From Allokutzneria sp. A3M-2-11 16 (lineage in GTDB: Bacteria; Actinomycetota; Actinomycetes; Mycobacteriales; Pseudonocardiaceae), in contig NZ_JANAVO010000002.1 in NCBI RefSeq assembly GCF_024213555.1, positions 666,269 through 730,268 on the forward strand: a stretch of DNA of 64,000 nt, in the 5' to 3' direction. Position 1 is the stretch's first letter. Each line of letters opens with the position of its first letter. The position numbers and the translations under genes are program-made. Under the pieces are notes generated by a model. It ran no database searches, was not told the DNA's origin, and saw only the letters and a program-made list of their open reading frames with translations. Shown here piece by piece: positions 17,443 through 27,968 of this stretch.

Positions 17443-18551
17443 TACTTGACGTTGGTCTGCACGAACGGCGGCTTCACGACCTCGCAGCGCAGCGAGCGCC
17501 CGCGCACGTCGAGGGTCACCTCGTCACCGATCTTCACGCCCGCCGAGGTGTCCAGCAGCGCCAGCGCGACGCCGATCTTGAGCGTCGGCGAGAAGGTGCC
17601 GGAGGTGGACTCGCCGATCCGCTCCCCCGCCGCGTTGAGCACGTCCATGTGCGAGCGGGGCACTCCGCGCTCCAGCGCGCGCAGGCCGAAGAGCTTGCGG
17701 GCCGGGCCGTTCGCCTTCTCCGCGCGCAGCGCCTCGTGGCCCCAGAAGGAGTCCTTCTTCCAGCCGACCGCCCAGCCGGAGCCCGCCTGCACCGGGCTGA
17801 TCTCCAGCGACAGGTCCTGGCCGTGCAGCGGGTAGCCCATCTCGGTGCGCAGCGTGTCCCGCGCGCCGAGCCCGCAGGCGCGACCGCCCATGGGCGCCGC
17901 CGCGTCGAGCAGCGCGGCCCACAGCGCGGGCGCGTCGTCCCAGTTCGGCACCAGCTCGAAGCCGTGCTCGCCGGTGTAGCCGGTGCGGCAGACCCGGACC
18001 GTGCGGCCCTCCCACTCCGCGTCGGCGAAGGCCATGTAGTCCAGCTTCGTCGGCAGGCCGAGCGCCTCCAGCAGCTCCGAGGACTTCGGTCCCTGGACCG
18101 CGAGCACGCCGTAGTCGGTGTGCTGTTCGGTGACGGTGATGCCCTCCGGCGCCGCCGCGGCGAGCATCCGGCAGACCTCGGCGGTGTTCGAGGCGTTGGG
18201 GATGAGGAACACCTCGTCGTCGCTGACCAGGTAGGCGATCAGGTCGTCGACGACGCCGCCGGACTCCACGCAGCACAGCGTGTACTGGGCCTGCCCCGCG
18301 CCGATCTTGCGCAGGTCGTTGCTCAGGCAGGAGTTGACGAACTCGGCCGCGCCGGGCCCCGCGACGAGGGCCTTGCCCAGGTGCGAGACGTCGAAGACGC
18401 CGACCGCCTCGCGGACCGCGGTGTGCTCCGCGACGACTCCGCCGCCGGAGTACTGGATCGGCATCTCCCACCCGCCGAACGGCGCGAACGTGGCGCCGAG
18501 GTCGCGGTGCGCGGCGTGCAGGGGACTGGTGCGGAGCTGAGAGTCGGTCAC
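17442..18551 (-). CDS. gcvT: Aminomethyltransferase, T-protein of the glycine cleavage system
   Basis: 369 aa from the GTG giving [20 protein letters not shown]-protein takes the aminomethyl group from lipoyl H-protein onto tetrahydrofolate, releasing ammonia. Family sequences are [30 protein letters not shown] and [16 protein letters not shown]. The frame is open a further 75 codons upstream, but that overlaps the permease gene and lacks a family start. H-, P- and L-protein genes are not adjacent; the lpdA gene 4 kb away could supply L-protein. It heads the gcvT-DUF402-YjbR unit. Confidence 0.92.
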   Translation of the reverse strand: MTDSQLRTSPLHAAHRDLGATFAPFGGWEMPIQYSGGGVVAEHTAVREAVGVFDVSHLGKALVAGPGAAEFVNSCLSNDLRKIGAGQAQYTLCCVESGGVVDDLIAYLVSDDEVFLIPNASNTAEVCRMLAAAAPEGITVTEQHTDYGVLAVQGPKSSELLEALGLPTKLDYMAFADAEWEGRTVRVCRTGYTGEHGFELVPNWDDAPALWAALLDAAAPMGGRACGLGARDTLRTEMGYPLHGQDLSLEISPVQAGSGWAVGWKKDSFWGHEALRAEKANGPARKLFGLRALERGVPRSHMDVLNAAGERIGESTSGTFSPTLKIGVALALLDTSAGVKIGDEVTLDVRGRSLRCEVVKPPFVQTNVK

Positions 18552-18562
18552 ATCGCCAGAAA

Positions 18563-19789
18563 CTACCGCCACCGATGGGAAATCAAAGCCCCCAGGCAGG
18601 AACCCACCGCGAGCACCATGAGCGTGGTGAGCAACGTCATCGGCGGCAGGCTCATCGCGAGCATGACCGAGATCCCCAGCCCGAAGCACGCGGTGCGCAT
18701 CGGCCAGGTCCGGTCCTGCTCGATCAGCTCCACCCGGGTCGCCGCGTTGGCGAAGGCGTAGTGGACCAGCACGCAGCACGCCGCCAGGTGCACCGCGTGC
18801 GCGGGGTCCAGCAGCGGCAGGGCCAGCGCGACGAATCCGGCCACGACCAGGTCGATCGGCCAGGTGGCGCCCGCGCGGGCGAGCGTGGCCAGCGGCGTCG
18901 CGACCTCGCGCTCGATCGCGGCCTCCACCACCATCCGGCGCATCGCGGCGAGCACCAGCACCAGGCAGGACGCGAGCCCCACCCCCGCGCCGAACTCCAC
19001 GAACGGCACCATCACCGCTCCGTCGGCGGCGATCACCGCGTCGCGGAGCGGGGTGGGCGACAGGGCGAGCCGCGCCGGACCGAGCTGGTGCAGCAGGGCC
19101 AGCGCGAGCAGGGTGTAGAGCACGGTGATCACCGCGACGATCACCGGGATGGCCCGGCGGGTGGTGCGCCAGCCGGGCTGCGGTTCTCCGTCCGCGGGCG
19201 CGGTGACCCGCTCGAACCCGGCGAACCCGAGGAACAGGATCGCGGCCGCGGTCATCAGGCTGCGCGGATCACCGGCCTGGGGCACCGGGGCCCCGATCGG
19301 CGCGACCGGGGCGGGGACGGCCAGGCACGCGGCGATGACCAGGACGAGCACGATCAGCACGACGCCGCCGATCAACCACGCCAGTCCGCTGCCCCACCGG
19401 GACAACCCGCCCGCGTTGCCCGCCGCGGCGACCGCGAGCACCACGAACGCGGCCAGGCTCGGCTGGTCGGGCGCGACGTACTCGCCGAAGGTCGTCGCGA
19501 GCACCACGGCGAGGCAGCCCAGCGCGACGAACCGCCCGGTGCCCGCGACCCGGCCCGGCCAGCGGCCCATGTACTCGCGGATCGAGGAGCGCTCCGAGGT
19601 GGAGTACATCGCGCACAGCGCGGTGATCGCGGCCAACGGGAGCCCGGCGAGCAGCCACACGCCCGCGCCCGCCGCGGCGGGGGCCATGAGCAGGAACGGG
19701 CCGAGGCCGATCATGGCGCCTAGCCCGAGGACCACGACGCCGGGAAGCCGGATCGCGGTCGGTTGACGCGGCTTGATTGCCACGCGCAC
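18563..19789 (-). CDS. APC-superfamily permease-like membrane protein
   Basis: 408 aa with about eleven hydrophobic helices. The N-terminus ([21 protein letters not shown]) resembles the G-A-M-I-G unwound helix 1 of amino-acid/polyamine permeases, and [17 protein letters not shown] resembles helix 6. It ends 11 bp before gcvT on the same strand, so it may be co-transcribed; transport of glycine or a related amino acid is only an inference from that. The GTG at 19789 gives MRVAIKPRQ; a second GTG two codons on is equally possible. Confidence 0.75.
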   Translation of the reverse strand: MRVAIKPRQPTAIRLPGVVVLGLGAMIGLGPFLLMAPAAAGAGVWLLAGLPLAAITALCAMYSTSERSSIREYMGRWPGRVAGTGRFVALGCLAVVLATTFGEYVAPDQPSLAAFVVLAVAAAGNAGGLSRWGSGLAWLIGGVVLIVLVLVIAACLAVPAPVAPIGAPVPQAGDPRSLMTAAAILFLGFAGFERVTAPADGEPQPGWRTTRRAIPVIVAVITVLYTLLALALLHQLGPARLALSPTPLRDAVIAADGAVMVPFVEFGAGVGLASCLVLVLAAMRRMVVEAAIEREVATPLATLARAGATWPIDLVVAGFVALALPLLDPAHAVHLAACCVLVHYAFANAATRVELIEQDRTWPMRTACFGLGISVMLAMSLPPMTLLTTLMVLAVGSCLGALISHRWR

Positions 19790-19958
19790 ACCGTATGCCC
19801 CGCATCACCGTCACGCACAGCCACCTGACGGCTGACAGGGCGCGCTTCGCGATTACCATCCGGTAGCGAAGGCCGTGGCCCTGTACCTCCACGTCTTTCC
19901 CACACTCGAACCAGCGATCAGGCCCGGCACCGGCGCCGGGCCACGACGAGGAGCAAGC

Positions 19959-21455
19959 GTGACCGTCCCCAAGCTAGCGCTCACCGACAGTGACCCCACC
20001 ACCGCCGCGACCGACACCGTCGTCATCGGCACCGTGCAGGGGGCGGACGGCCTGGCGCTCGCCGACGGCGCGGCCGCGGTGGACGCCGCGTTCGACGGCA
20101 AGCTCGTCGAACTGCTGGAGACCCTGGGCGCCTCCGGCAAGGCCGAGGAGGTCGTGAAGCTGCCCACCGCGGGCAAGCTGTCCGCCGCGCTCGTCGTCGC
20201 TGTCGGTGTCGGCGCCCCGAACGACGAGGGCACCGTCACCGCCGAGCAGGTCCGCAGGGCCACCGGCGCCGCGGCGCGCACGCTCAACGGCACCGCGCGC
20301 GTGCTGAACACCCTCGGCGAGCTGGACCTGGCCGCGGCCGTGGAAGGCCACGTGCTCGGCGGCTACACCTTCACCGAGTACAAGAGCGACAAGTCCGACG
20401 ACAAGGCCGCGAAGGTCGAGTTCACCTGCGCCGCGGGCGCGAAGGACAAGGGCGCCAAGGCGAAGCTGAAGGCCGCCACCGCGATCGCCGAGGCCGTGAT
20501 CACCGCGCGCGACTTCGTCAACACCCCGCCGAACGACCTGTTCCCGGCGTCCTTCGCCGAGCGCGCGAAGAAGCTCGGCGAGGCCGCGGGCCTGACCGTC
20601 GAGGTCCTCGACGAGAAGGCGCTGCGCAAGGGCGGCTACGGCGGCATCCTCGGCGTCGGCGGCGGTTCCTCTCGCAAGCCGCGCCTGGTCCGGCTGAGCT
20701 ACAAGGGCCCGAAGGCGCGCAAGAAGGTCGCACTCGTCGGCAAGGGCATCACCTTCGACACCGGCGGCATCTCCATCAAGCCCGCCGCCGAGATGCACCA
20801 CATGACCAGCGACATGGCCGGTGCGGCCGCCGTGGTCGCGACCGTGGTGCTCGCGGCGAAGCTGAAGTACCCGCTGGAGGTCATCGCGACCGTGCCGATG
20901 GCGGAGAACATGCCCGGCGGCGAGTCCTACCGCCCCGGTGACGTGCTCACCTTCCTCGGCGGCAAGACCTGCGAGGTGCAGAACACCGATGCCGAGGGCC
21001 GCCTCATCCTGGCCGACGCCATGGTCCGCGCGTGCCAGGACGGCCCGGACTACCTGGTCGACACCGCCACCCTGACCGGCGCCCAGGTCGTCGCGCTCGG
21101 CAAGCGCACCGCCGGTGTCATGGGCACCGACGAGTTCCGCGACCGCGTCGCCGCGCTCGGCCGGGGCGTCGGCGAGCACGCCTGGGCGATGCCGCTGCCG
21201 GAGGAGCTGCGGGCCGACCTGAACTCCAACGTCGCCGACCTGGCCAACATCACCGGCCACCGGTGGGGCGGCATGCTCTCCGCGGGCATCTTCCTGCGCG
21301 AGTTCGTCGCCGAGGGCGTCCAGTGGGCGCACGTCGACGTCGCGGGCCCGGCCTTCAACTCGGGCGGCCCCTGGGGCTACACCACCAAGGGCGGCACCGG
21401 AACCCCCGTCCGCACCCTCGCCGCCGTCCTAGCCGACATCGCCGAAAACGGCTGA
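19959..21455 (+). CDS. pepA: Leucyl aminopeptidase (M17 family)
   Basis: 498 aa. The C-terminal half carries the two-zinc M17 site: [21 protein letters not shown] and the [13 protein letters not shown] signature. Cytosolic PepA removes N-terminal residues from peptides and in some bacteria also binds DNA. The GTG giving [11 protein letters not shown] is chosen because GAGGAG stands 5 nt upstream; the frame is open 28 codons earlier. A small hairpin (GGCCCGGC/GCCGGGCC, 19921-19942) sits in the 5' leader just before the ribosome site. Orthologue of mycobacterial PepB by position. Confidence 0.92.
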   Translation: MTVPKLALTDSDPTTAATDTVVIGTVQGADGLALADGAAAVDAAFDGKLVELLETLGASGKAEEVVKLPTAGKLSAALVVAVGVGAPNDEGTVTAEQVRRATGAAARTLNGTARVLNTLGELDLAAAVEGHVLGGYTFTEYKSDKSDDKAAKVEFTCAAGAKDKGAKAKLKAATAIAEAVITARDFVNTPPNDLFPASFAERAKKLGEAAGLTVEVLDEKALRKGGYGGILGVGGGSSRKPRLVRLSYKGPKARKKVALVGKGITFDTGGISIKPAAEMHHMTSDMAGAAAVVATVVLAAKLKYPLEVIATVPMAENMPGGESYRPGDVLTFLGGKTCEVQNTDAEGRLILADAMVRACQDGPDYLVDTATLTGAQVVALGKRTAGVMGTDEFRDRVAALGRGVGEHAWAMPLPEELRADLNSNVADLANITGHRWGGMLSAGIFLREFVAEGVQWAHVDVAGPAFNSGGPWGYTTKGGTGTPVRTLAAVLADIAENG

Positions 21456-21471
21456 CCCACCCCACGTTTTG

Positions 21472-21554
21472 CCCTGAACGAGTCATTCGGGGAGTTGGGG
21501 GCCCTGAACGAGTCATTCAGGGCCCCCAACGCACCAAACGCGACATTGGCGAGG
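21472..21554. repeat. Hairpin repeat after pepA, unit 1
   Basis: A perfect 15-bp stem (GTTGGGGGCCCTGAA at 21494-21508 with 21516-21530) has a 7-nt loop. GAACGAGTCATTC occurs twice, at the left edge and in the stem-loop. A 21-bp tail (CCAAACGCG...GGCGAGG, 21534-21554) is identical to the tail of unit 2. It lies between pepA and the convergent 21722 gene. Confidence 0.7.
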
Positions 21555-21610
21555 CCCGTTTCCCCAGGACGACGGACCTCCACACGCCCCCACCACCCCT
21601 CCCCACCCCC

Positions 21611-21702
21611 ACGTTTACGTGCTGAATGAGTCATTGAGGGCGCTCAAGTACCTCAATGACTCATTCAGCACGTTCAACGGACCAAACGCGACATTGGCGA
21701 GG
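21611..21702. repeat. Hairpin repeat after pepA, unit 2
   Basis: A perfect 22-bp stem (21618-21639 with 21651-21672, core GCTGAATGAGTCATTGAGG) has an 11-nt loop and is followed by the same 21-bp tail at 21682-21702. The core GAATGAGTCATT resembles unit 1 but differs enough that both stems stay self-complementary, so the hairpin itself seems to be preserved. Confidence 0.7.
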
Positions 21703-21721
21703 GCGGTGGTGGAGCGCGGGG

Positions 21722-22069
21722 TCAGTTGAGGTCGTCGCGTTGGGCTCGCTTGCGCAGGACGCGCTGCCGTTCGGTGTAGTCGCGCATCCGCTTGGGGTAG
21801 CCGACCAGTGCCACGTCGTAGACGGGAATGCCCAGCTTCTTGCCGAGCTTGCGGGCGCCTTCCGGGCCGTCGACGCGCCTGCGGGTCCACTCGCCGTCGT
21901 AGGCGATGAGCACCACAGTGGTCTCCGTCACCGTGGTCTTCGGCTCGACGTAGGCCTCGACGCCGCGCCGCTGCTTCGCCCACGCCACGAGGTGGTCGGT
22001 GTCGTCGTTGGACGATCCCCGCAGCGTCCCCGGCTTCTGCCGCTTCCGGAACCGGTCGAAAAGACCCAT
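21722..22069 (-). CDS. Conserved actinobacterial hypothetical protein
   Basis: 115 aa, highly charged, starting MGLFDRFRKRQKPG after an AGGAGG site. A compact domain (TVTETTVVLIAYDGEWTRRRV, then GIPVYDVALVGYPKRMRDY) follows. No catalytic motif or membrane segment is visible. It is divergent from lpdA and convergent with pepA, its usual neighbourhood in several actinomycetes as far as I recall. Function unknown. Confidence 0.75.
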   Translation of the reverse strand: MGLFDRFRKRQKPGTLRGSSNDDTDHLVAWAKQRRGVEAYVEPKTTVTETTVVLIAYDGEWTRRRVDGPEGARKLGKKLGIPVYDVALVGYPKRMRDYTERQRVLRKRAQRDDLN

Positions 22070-22291
22070 CGCGACACCTCCTTCACCTGGTCGTCAGATC
22101 TTGCCAGCAGGCGTGTGGGGCCGCCGTTGCGATCCATCGGTTGTCATCCGGAGGACTCGCTGACGGGCCGCGTCGCCAACAGAGCCGAACAGGTGACAAG
22201 ATGGCGCTTGCTCGCGCGCCGAGTCGCGCACGCGGGCACAAGGGCCTTGAAGACCAGTGATTGAAACCGTTGCCTCCTCAGAGGAGATGCT

Positions 22292-23662
22292 GTGACCGAC
22301 ACCTCCGCCGACCTCGTGATCCTCGGCGGCGGCTCGGGCGGCTATGCCTGCGCGTTCCGCGCGGCCGAGCTCGGCCTGTCCGTCGTACTGGTGGAGAAGG
22401 ACAAGCTCGGGGGAACCTGCCTGCACCGCGGCTGCATCCCGACGAAGGCCCTGCTGCACGTGGCCGAGGTGGCCGACAACGCGCGCGAGGGTGACCAGTT
22501 CGGTGTGAAGAGCTCGCTCGCGGGCATCGACATGGCCGGGGTCAACTCGTACAAGGACGGCATCGTCGGCGGCCTGTACAAGGGCCTGCAGGGCCTGGCC
22601 AAGGCCAACAAGGTCACCCTGGTCGAGGGCGCGGGCACCTTCGTCGGCCCGAACACAGTCGAGGTCAACGGGCAGCGCTACACCGGCAAGAACGTGGTGC
22701 TCGCGACCGGCTCCTACGCGAAGAGCCTGCCCGGCCTGGAGATCGGCGGCCGGATCATCACCAGCGACCAGGCGCTCAACCTCGACTACGTGCCGCAGAA
22801 GGTGGTCGTGCTCGGCGGTGGCGTGATCGGCGTGGAGTTCGCCAGCGTGTGGCGTTCCTTCGGCGCCGAGGTCACCATCATCGAGGCGCTGCCCCGGCTG
22901 GTCCCGTCCGAGGACGAGTGGGCCTCCAAGCAGCTGGAGCGGGCCTTCCGCAAGCGCGGCATCGCCTTCAAGACCGGCGTCCGGTTCAGCGGCGCCACCC
23001 AGACCGACACCGGTGTCCAGGTGAGCCTGGAGTCCGGCGAGTCCCTCGAAGCCGACCTGCTGCTCGTGGCCGTCGGCCGCGGCCCCAACAGCGCGGGTCA
23101 CGGCTACGAGGAGGCCGGTCTGCGGATGGAGCGCGGCTTCGTCCTCACCGACGAGCGCCTGCGCACCAACCTGCCCGGCGTCTACGCCGTCGGCGACCTG
23201 GTGCCCGGCCTGCAGCTGGCGCACCGCGGCTTCCAGCAGGGCATCTTCATCGCCGAGGACATCGCGGGCCAGGACCCGCGGGTCATCGACGAGGCGGGCA
23301 TCCCGCGGGTGACCTACTGCAAGCCCGAGGTCGCCTCGGTCGGCCTGAGCGAGGCCGCCGCCAAGGAGAAGTACGGCTCGGTCGAGACCTACCTCTACAA
23401 CCTGGCGGGCAACGGCAAGAGCCAGATCCTCAAGACCGCGGGCGGCGTCAAGCTGGTCAAGGCCCCCGAGGGTCCCGTTGTCGGCATCACCCTCGTCGGC
23501 GAGCGCGTGGGCGAGCTCATCGGTGAGGCGCAGCTGATCTACAGCTGGGAGGCGTTCCCCGAGGACGTCGCCCCGCTCATCCACGCCCACCCGACCCAGA
23601 ACGAAGCCCTGGGCGAGGCGTTCCTCGCCCTGGCCGGCAAGCCGCTGCACGTGCACGGCTGA
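22292..23662 (+). CDS. lpdA: Dihydrolipoyl dehydrogenase (E3)
   Basis: 456 aa FAD enzyme. [10 protein letters not shown] binds FAD, the redox disulfide is C43/C48 in [29 protein letters not shown] is the NAD loop, and the His-Glu active-site pair is in [12 protein letters not shown] near the C-terminus. It reoxidises dihydrolipoyl groups on the E2 encoded 59 bp downstream and on glycine-cleavage H-protein. The GTG follows GAGGAG. This E3-E2 pair without adjacent E1 genes is usual in actinobacteria. Confidence 0.95.
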   Translation: MTDTSADLVILGGGSGGYACAFRAAELGLSVVLVEKDKLGGTCLHRGCIPTKALLHVAEVADNAREGDQFGVKSSLAGIDMAGVNSYKDGIVGGLYKGLQGLAKANKVTLVEGAGTFVGPNTVEVNGQRYTGKNVVLATGSYAKSLPGLEIGGRIITSDQALNLDYVPQKVVVLGGGVIGVEFASVWRSFGAEVTIIEALPRLVPSEDEWASKQLERAFRKRGIAFKTGVRFSGATQTDTGVQVSLESGESLEADLLLVAVGRGPNSAGHGYEEAGLRMERGFVLTDERLRTNLPGVYAVGDLVPGLQLAHRGFQQGIFIAEDIAGQDPRVIDEAGIPRVTYCKPEVASVGLSEAAAKEKYGSVETYLYNLAGNGKSQILKTAGGVKLVKAPEGPVVGITLVGERVGELIGEAQLIYSWEAFPEDVAPLIHAHPTQNEALGEAFLALAGKPLHVHG

Positions 23663-23721
23663 CGTCGGCACGAAGCGAAGTCAGCCACACGAGCCACGAA
23701 AGCGCGAGGAGTCAGCGAGAG

Positions 23722-25452
23722 ATGGCCTTCTCAGTCCAGATGCCGGCCCTGGGGGAAAGTGTCACCGAAGGCACCGTCACCCGGTGGTTGAAGCAGGAGG
23801 GCGACCGGGTTGAGGTGGACGAGCCGTTGCTCGAAGTGTCCACCGACAAGGTCGACACCGAGATCCCCTCGCCCGCGGCGGGCGTGATTCAGCGCATCGT
23901 CGTCGCCGAGGACGAGACCGTGGACGTGGGTGCCGAGCTCGCGGTGATCGGGGACGGCGACGGCGGCGGTTCCGCCGAGCCCGCCCCGGCCCCGCAGGCC
24001 GCGTCCGCCCCGGAGCCCGAGTCCCAGCCCGAGCCGGAGCCCGAGCCGCAGGCGCAGGCGCAGCAGGAGTCCGCTCCCGCGCAGTCCTCCGGTGGCGGCT
24101 CGGCCGAGGGCACCGACGTGACCATGCCCGCGCTGGGCGAGAGCGTCACCGAGGGCACCGTCACCCGGTGGCTCAAGCAGGTCGGCGACTCGGTCGCGGC
24201 CGACGAGCCGCTGCTGGAGGTCTCCACCGACAAGGTCGACACCGAGATCCCCTCGCCCGCCGCGGGGACCCTGCTGGAGATCGTCGTCGGCGAGGACGAG
24301 ACCGTCGACGTGGGCGCGAAGCTCGCGGTGATCGGCAGCTCCGACTCGAAGCCCGCCGCCAAGCCCGAGGCCCCCGAGCCCGCTCCGGCACCGGCTCCCA
24401 AGGCAGAGGAGCCCAAGGCCGAGGAGCCCGAGCCCGCCCCGTCGGCTCCGGCTCCGGCGGCACCGGCCCCCAAGGCCGAGGAGCCCAGCACCAACGGTGA
24501 CGCGAGCGGCTCGCCGTACGTCACGCCGCTGGTGCGCAAGCTGGCCGCGGAGCACCGCATCGACCTCAACACCCTGAAGGGCACCGGGGTCGGCGGCCGC
24601 ATCCGCAAGCAGGACGTGCTGGCCGCGGTCGAGGAGGCCAAGGCGGCGAAGGCGGCTCCGGCCCCCGCGCCCGCCGCTGCCCCGAAGGCCGCTCCCGCCG
24701 CCGCTCAGCCGTCGGCGCAGGCGCAGGCGCTGCGCGGCAAGACGGAGAAGCTGTCCCGCCCGCGCCAGGTCATCGCGCGCCGGATGCGGGAGTCGTTGCA
24801 GGCCACCGCGCAGCTGACCACCGTGGTCGAGGTGGACGTCACCAAGATCGCGCGGCTGCGCCAGCGGGCGAAGGCCCAGTTCGAGGCCCGCGAAGGCGTC
24901 AAGCTGTCCTTCCTGCCGTTCTTCGCCAAGGCGGCGGTCGAGGCGCTCAAGCAGCACCCGGTGCTCAACGCCGAGATCAACGAAGAGGCGAAGGAGGTCA
25001 CCTACCACGCGGAGGAGAACCTCGTCATCGCCGTGGACACCGAGAAGGGCCTGATGGTCCCGGTGATCCACAACGCCGGTGATCTGAACATCGCGGGCCT
25101 GGCCCGCAAGATCGCCGACGTTGCCGAGCGCACCCGGACCAACAAGATCGGCCCGGACGAGCTCAGCGGTGGCACCTTCACCCTCACCAACACCGGCAGC
25201 CGCGGCGCGCTGTTCGACACGCCGATCTTCATGCCGCCGCAGGTGGGCATCCTGGGCACCGGCGCGGTCGTCAAGCGCGCGGTCGTGGTGACCGACGAGT
25301 CGGGCGGCGACACCATCGCCATCCGCTCGATGGTCTACCTGGCCCTGTCCTACGACCACCGCCTGGTCGACGGTGCGGACGCCGCGCGCTTCCTCACCAC
25401 GATCAAGCAGCGCCTGGAAGACGGTTCCTTCGAGGCCGACCTCGGCGTCTAG
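23722..25452 (+). CDS. sucB: Dihydrolipoyllysine acyltransferase (E2) with two lipoyl domains
   Basis: 576 aa. Two lipoyl domains (about 2-76 and 130-205), each with the lipoylated lysine in [12 protein letters not shown] (K43 and about K171), are joined by Ala/Pro/Glu-rich linkers. A peripheral E3-binding domain follows ([28 protein letters not shown]), then the acyltransferase domain ending in the catalytic [14 protein letters not shown]. In actinobacteria this E2 serves pyruvate dehydrogenase and, with KGD, possibly 2-oxoglutarate dehydrogenase. The DNA repeats between the two lipoyl units are nearly identical, so the domains arose by duplication. Confidence 0.94.
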   Translation: MAFSVQMPALGESVTEGTVTRWLKQEGDRVEVDEPLLEVSTDKVDTEIPSPAAGVIQRIVVAEDETVDVGAELAVIGDGDGGGSAEPAPAPQAASAPEPESQPEPEPEPQAQAQQESAPAQSSGGGSAEGTDVTMPALGESVTEGTVTRWLKQVGDSVAADEPLLEVSTDKVDTEIPSPAAGTLLEIVVGEDETVDVGAKLAVIGSSDSKPAAKPEAPEPAPAPAPKAEEPKAEEPEPAPSAPAPAAPAPKAEEPSTNGDASGSPYVTPLVRKLAAEHRIDLNTLKGTGVGGRIRKQDVLAAVEEAKAAKAAPAPAPAAAPKAAPAAAQPSAQAQALRGKTEKLSRPRQVIARRMRESLQATAQLTTVVEVDVTKIARLRQRAKAQFEAREGVKLSFLPFFAKAAVEALKQHPVLNAEINEEAKEVTYHAEENLVIAVDTEKGLMVPVIHNAGDLNIAGLARKIADVAERTRTNKIGPDELSGGTFTLTNTGSRGALFDTPIFMPPQVGILGTGAVVKRAVVVTDESGGDTIAIRSMVYLALSYDHRLVDGADAARFLTTIKQRLEDGSFEADLGV

Positions 25453-25467
25453 CCCCGCACTCCGGCA

Positions 25468-25513
25468 CGGGAGCGGCCCCCGGCGACCTCATCGGTCCCG
25501 GGGGCCGCTCCCG
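25468..25513 (+). terminator. Terminator after sucB
   Basis: A perfect 16-bp GC stem (25468-25483 with 25498-25513, core GGGAGCGGCCCCCGG) around a 14-nt loop, 15 nt after the stop. No long U tract follows, as is common in actinobacteria. Confidence 0.75.
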
Positions 25514-25530
25514 TTCCAGCGAGGGTCCGC

Positions 25531-25618
25531 CCGTCTTCAAGTACCGCGAACCCCACCCCCAGAGGTCGCAAACCGCAGCAAACACCTGGGCCCACATTCG
25601 ATCTTGTGGTGGTGGGGT
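25531..25618. repeat. Intergenic repeat, family A copy 2 (one arm)
   Basis: It begins CCGTCTTCAAGTACCGCGAA and continues CCCCACCCCCAG..GTCGCAAACCGC, closely matching the reverse-complement arm of the 634-762 element. The opposite terminal arm is missing; only a weak GGTGGTGGGGTG partner is present, so this seems a decayed half-element. Confidence 0.6.
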
Positions 25619-25653
25619 GTGCACGGAGGCGGGTGTTTGGGGAACATCGGGGT

Positions 25654-26544
25654 ATGCGCGTTGTGATCGCAGGCTCGTCCGGTCTGATCGGCTCGGCCCT
25701 GATCCCGGTGCTGCGGCAGGCCGGGCACGAGGTGCTGCGCCTGGTTCGCCGCAGGCCGGCCGCCCCGGACGAACGGGGGTGGGACCCCTACGCGGGCAGG
25801 CTGGACGAGGGCGCGCTGGACGGTGCCGACGCAGTGGTGAACCTCTGCGGCGCGGGCATCGGGGAGCGGCGGTGGACCGAGGAGCGCAAGCGGGCCCTCA
25901 TCACCAGCCGCATCGTGCCGACCCGCCTGCTGGCCGAGGCCGTCGCGGAGCGCAAGGTGCCGACGCTGGTCAACGGTTCGGCCGTGGGCTTCTACGGCGA
26001 CACCGGCTCTCGGGTGGTGGACGAGACCGCCACCGCCGGTGAGGGTTTCCTCGCCGACCTCTGCGAGCAGTGGGAGCACACCGCGGAGCGGGCGATGGTG
26101 GGCGGGTCGCGGGTGGCGATGGTGCGCACCGGGTTGGTGCTCTCCCCCGCGGGCGGCCTGCTGGGCCAGCTGCGGCCGCTGTTCTCGCTGATGCTCGGCG
26201 GGCGGCTCGGCTCCGGCCAGCAGTACATGCCGTGGATCTCCCTGGACGACGAGGTCGGCGCGATCCGGTTCGTGCTGGAGAACGAGGCGGTCAGCGGGCC
26301 GGTCAACCTCACGGGCCCGCTCCCGGCGACCAACGCGGAGTTCACCGCCGCGTTCGGCAAGGTGCTCGGGCGGCCCGCGCCGTGGATGGTGCCCGGGTTC
26401 GCGCTGCGCCTGGCGCTGGGCGGTTTCGCCGACGAGGGCGCCCTGATCGGCCAGCGCGCCGTGCCCGCGGTCTTGGAGCGCACGGGCTACGAGTTCCAGC
26501 ACCCGACGCTTGAGGCCGCGCTCGACGCCGCGGAGGACCGTTGA
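25654..26544 (+). CDS. TIGR01777-family NAD-dependent epimerase/dehydratase-like protein
   Basis: 296 aa extended-SDR protein: GSSGLIGSAL binds the dinucleotide, VNLCGAGIGERRWTEERK and NGSAVGFYGDTG are family hallmarks, and FADEGALIGQRAVP is the typical C-terminus. Homologues (SULA/YfcH family) have no settled substrate. It is the orthologue of Rv2216, between the E2 and lipB genes. ATG 25654 (MRVVIAGSSGLIG) is chosen; the open frame upstream crosses the repeat. The last bases overlap the following PAP2 gene. Confidence 0.88.
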   Translation: MRVVIAGSSGLIGSALIPVLRQAGHEVLRLVRRRPAAPDERGWDPYAGRLDEGALDGADAVVNLCGAGIGERRWTEERKRALITSRIVPTRLLAEAVAERKVPTLVNGSAVGFYGDTGSRVVDETATAGEGFLADLCEQWEHTAERAMVGGSRVAMVRTGLVLSPAGGLLGQLRPLFSLMLGGRLGSGQQYMPWISLDDEVGAIRFVLENEAVSGPVNLTGPLPATNAEFTAAFGKVLGRPAPWMVPGFALRLALGGFADEGALIGQRAVPAVLERTGYEFQHPTLEAALDAAEDR

Positions 26545-27182
26545 CGGCGCCGTCCCGGCCACTGCTCGCGACGGTCGGCGGCACGCTCTTCGCGGCCTGC
26601 CTCGTCCTGGGCACCCTGGTCAACAACAACCCGCCCACGATCGACATCTGGTTCGTCGAGGCGTTCCGCGGCGAGCACGACCAGCTGCTCGGCCAGATCA
26701 TCAAGCCGCTCACCGACGTCTTCGGGCCCGCGCTCGCGTTGTCGCTGATGGTGGCCCTGGTCTTCGGCTTCGGCTACTACACGGGCGTCGGTGACAGCGC
26801 CCGCGCCGGGGTGATGGTCCGCGCCGCGCTCGTGCTCGGGCTGTCATGGGCCGTGGTGCAGCTCAAGGGTGTTTTCGTGCGGACGCGACCACGCGTGTTT
26901 CCCGGCGAGAGCTTCCCCAGCGGGCATGTCACAGCCGTCACCGCGGTCACGGTCACCGTTGTCGTGCTGATCGTGTGGAGCGGTCGCGAACTCGCGCGCT
27001 GGCTGCCCGGAGCACTCGCGTTCGTGGTGCTCCTGGCCGCGTCCTGCCGCGTGATGCTCGGCGTGCACTACCTGACCGACGTGGTCGGTGGTTTCGTCGG
27101 CGCCCTGGGCGTCGGGTTGCTCGTCTCGGCGGCGGTTTGGCCTCCTGGCAAGGGAGTACTGTCGAACCGTGAGTCGTCCTGA
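26541..27182 (+). CDS. PAP2-family membrane phosphatase
   Basis: 213 aa with about six membrane helices and the three PAP2 motifs: [14 protein letters not shown] in [10 protein letters not shown], and [16 protein letters not shown] with the catalytic His-Asp pair. Such enzymes remove phosphate from lipid phosphates such as phosphatidate or undecaprenyl pyrophosphate on the outer membrane face. The TTG start overlaps the preceding stop (TTGA), so the two genes are coupled. The lipB start lies inside its last codons. Confidence 0.85.
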   Translation: MTAPSRPLLATVGGTLFAACLVLGTLVNNNPPTIDIWFVEAFRGEHDQLLGQIIKPLTDVFGPALALSLMVALVFGFGYYTGVGDSARAGVMVRAALVLGLSWAVVQLKGVFVRTRPRVFPGESFPSGHVTAVTAVTVTVVVLIVWSGRELARWLPGALAFVVLLAASCRVMLGVHYLTDVVGGFVGALGVGLLVSAAVWPPGKGVLSNRESS

Positions 27183-27906
27183 CATCTCCTGCCGCGTCGC
27201 GAGCACTCCGGTCCAGGTCCGCCACCTCGGGCTGATCGACTACGTCGAGGCGTGGGAGCTGCAACGCGAACTCGCCGCCGCGCGCGCCGACGACACCGGC
27301 CCGGACCAGCTGCTGTTGCTGGAGCACCACTCCGTCTACACGGCGGGCAAGCGCACGCAGCCGGAGGACTGCCCGGACGACGGCACCCCCGTCGTCGAGG
27401 TCGACCGCGGCGGCAAGATCACCTGGCACGGACCGGGGCAGCTGGTGGGCTACCCGCTGATCGGGCTGGCCGAGCCGGTGGACGTGGTCAACTACGTGCG
27501 GCGGCTGGAGCAGGCGCTGATCGTGGTGTGCCAGTCCTACGGGCTGGAGGTCGGCCGCGTCGAGGGCCGCAGCGGCGTCTGGCTGGCCGGGGACGCCACC
27601 CGGCAGGAGCGCAAGATCGCCGCGATCGGCATCCGGGTGCAGCGCGGCGTCACCATGCACGGCTTCTCGCTCAACTGCGAGCCGGACACCAAGGCGTTCG
27701 ACCGGATCGTGCCCTGCGGGCTGACCGACGTCGGCGTGACCTCGCTGTCGGAGGAGGTCGGCCGCCGGGTCACCGTCGCCGAGGCGCTGCCGCTGGCCGA
27801 GCGCGCCGTGCTGGCCGCCCTCGAAGGCGAGATCCAGGTCAGCGAGATCAACATCGCCCGCGCCGCGCCCACCGCTCCCGGCATCACCTTCGCGCTGCAA
27901 AACTAG
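27169..27906 (+). CDS. lipB: Lipoyl(octanoyl) transferase LipB
   Basis: 245 aa. LipB moves octanoate from acyl carrier protein to the lysine of lipoyl domains. Motifs: [31 protein letters not shown], the lysine in RKIAAIGI, and the acyl-thioester cysteine in [16 protein letters not shown]. The GTG overlaps the PAP2 gene by 14 nt. TACTGT at 27157-27162 lies 6 nt before it, so a separate leaderless transcript is possible. Substrate (E2) and partner (LipA) genes flank it in this window. Confidence 0.94.
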   Translation: MSRPDISCRVASTPVQVRHLGLIDYVEAWELQRELAAARADDTGPDQLLLLEHHSVYTAGKRTQPEDCPDDGTPVVEVDRGGKITWHGPGQLVGYPLIGLAEPVDVVNYVRRLEQALIVVCQSYGLEVGRVEGRSGVWLAGDATRQERKIAAIGIRVQRGVTMHGFSLNCEPDTKAFDRIVPCGLTDVGVTSLSEEVGRRVTVAEALPLAERAVLAALEGEIQVSEINIARAAPTAPGITFALQN

Positions 27907-27920
27907 ACGGCCACCGACCA

Positions 27921-27958
27921 CCCTCTCTACTATTCCGGAATTACGGAAGACTAGAGGG
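27921..27958. promoter_or_regulatory. Near-perfect 16-bp palindrome (operator or hairpin) before the serine hydrolase
   Basis: TTCCGGAATTACGGAA (27933-27948) is symmetrical at 14 of 16 positions. Flanking CCCTCT (27921-27926) and AGAGGG (27953-27958) are also complementary, so the region could instead be an RNA hairpin ending the lipB transcript. It is 20 bp before the hydrolase ATG; the ArsR-like regulator in the same operon is a candidate ligand. Confidence 0.45.
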
Positions 27959-27968
27959 GGAGTTCGGA

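Noticed and set aside
19974-21332. 452-codon frame antisense to pepA
   Set aside because: No family features; repeated Arg/Gly/Val/His pattern mirrors the codon bias of pepA.
23731-25359. 542-codon frame antisense to sucB
   Set aside because: It is the complement of the two lipoyl repeats and linkers, so it only reflects that duplication.
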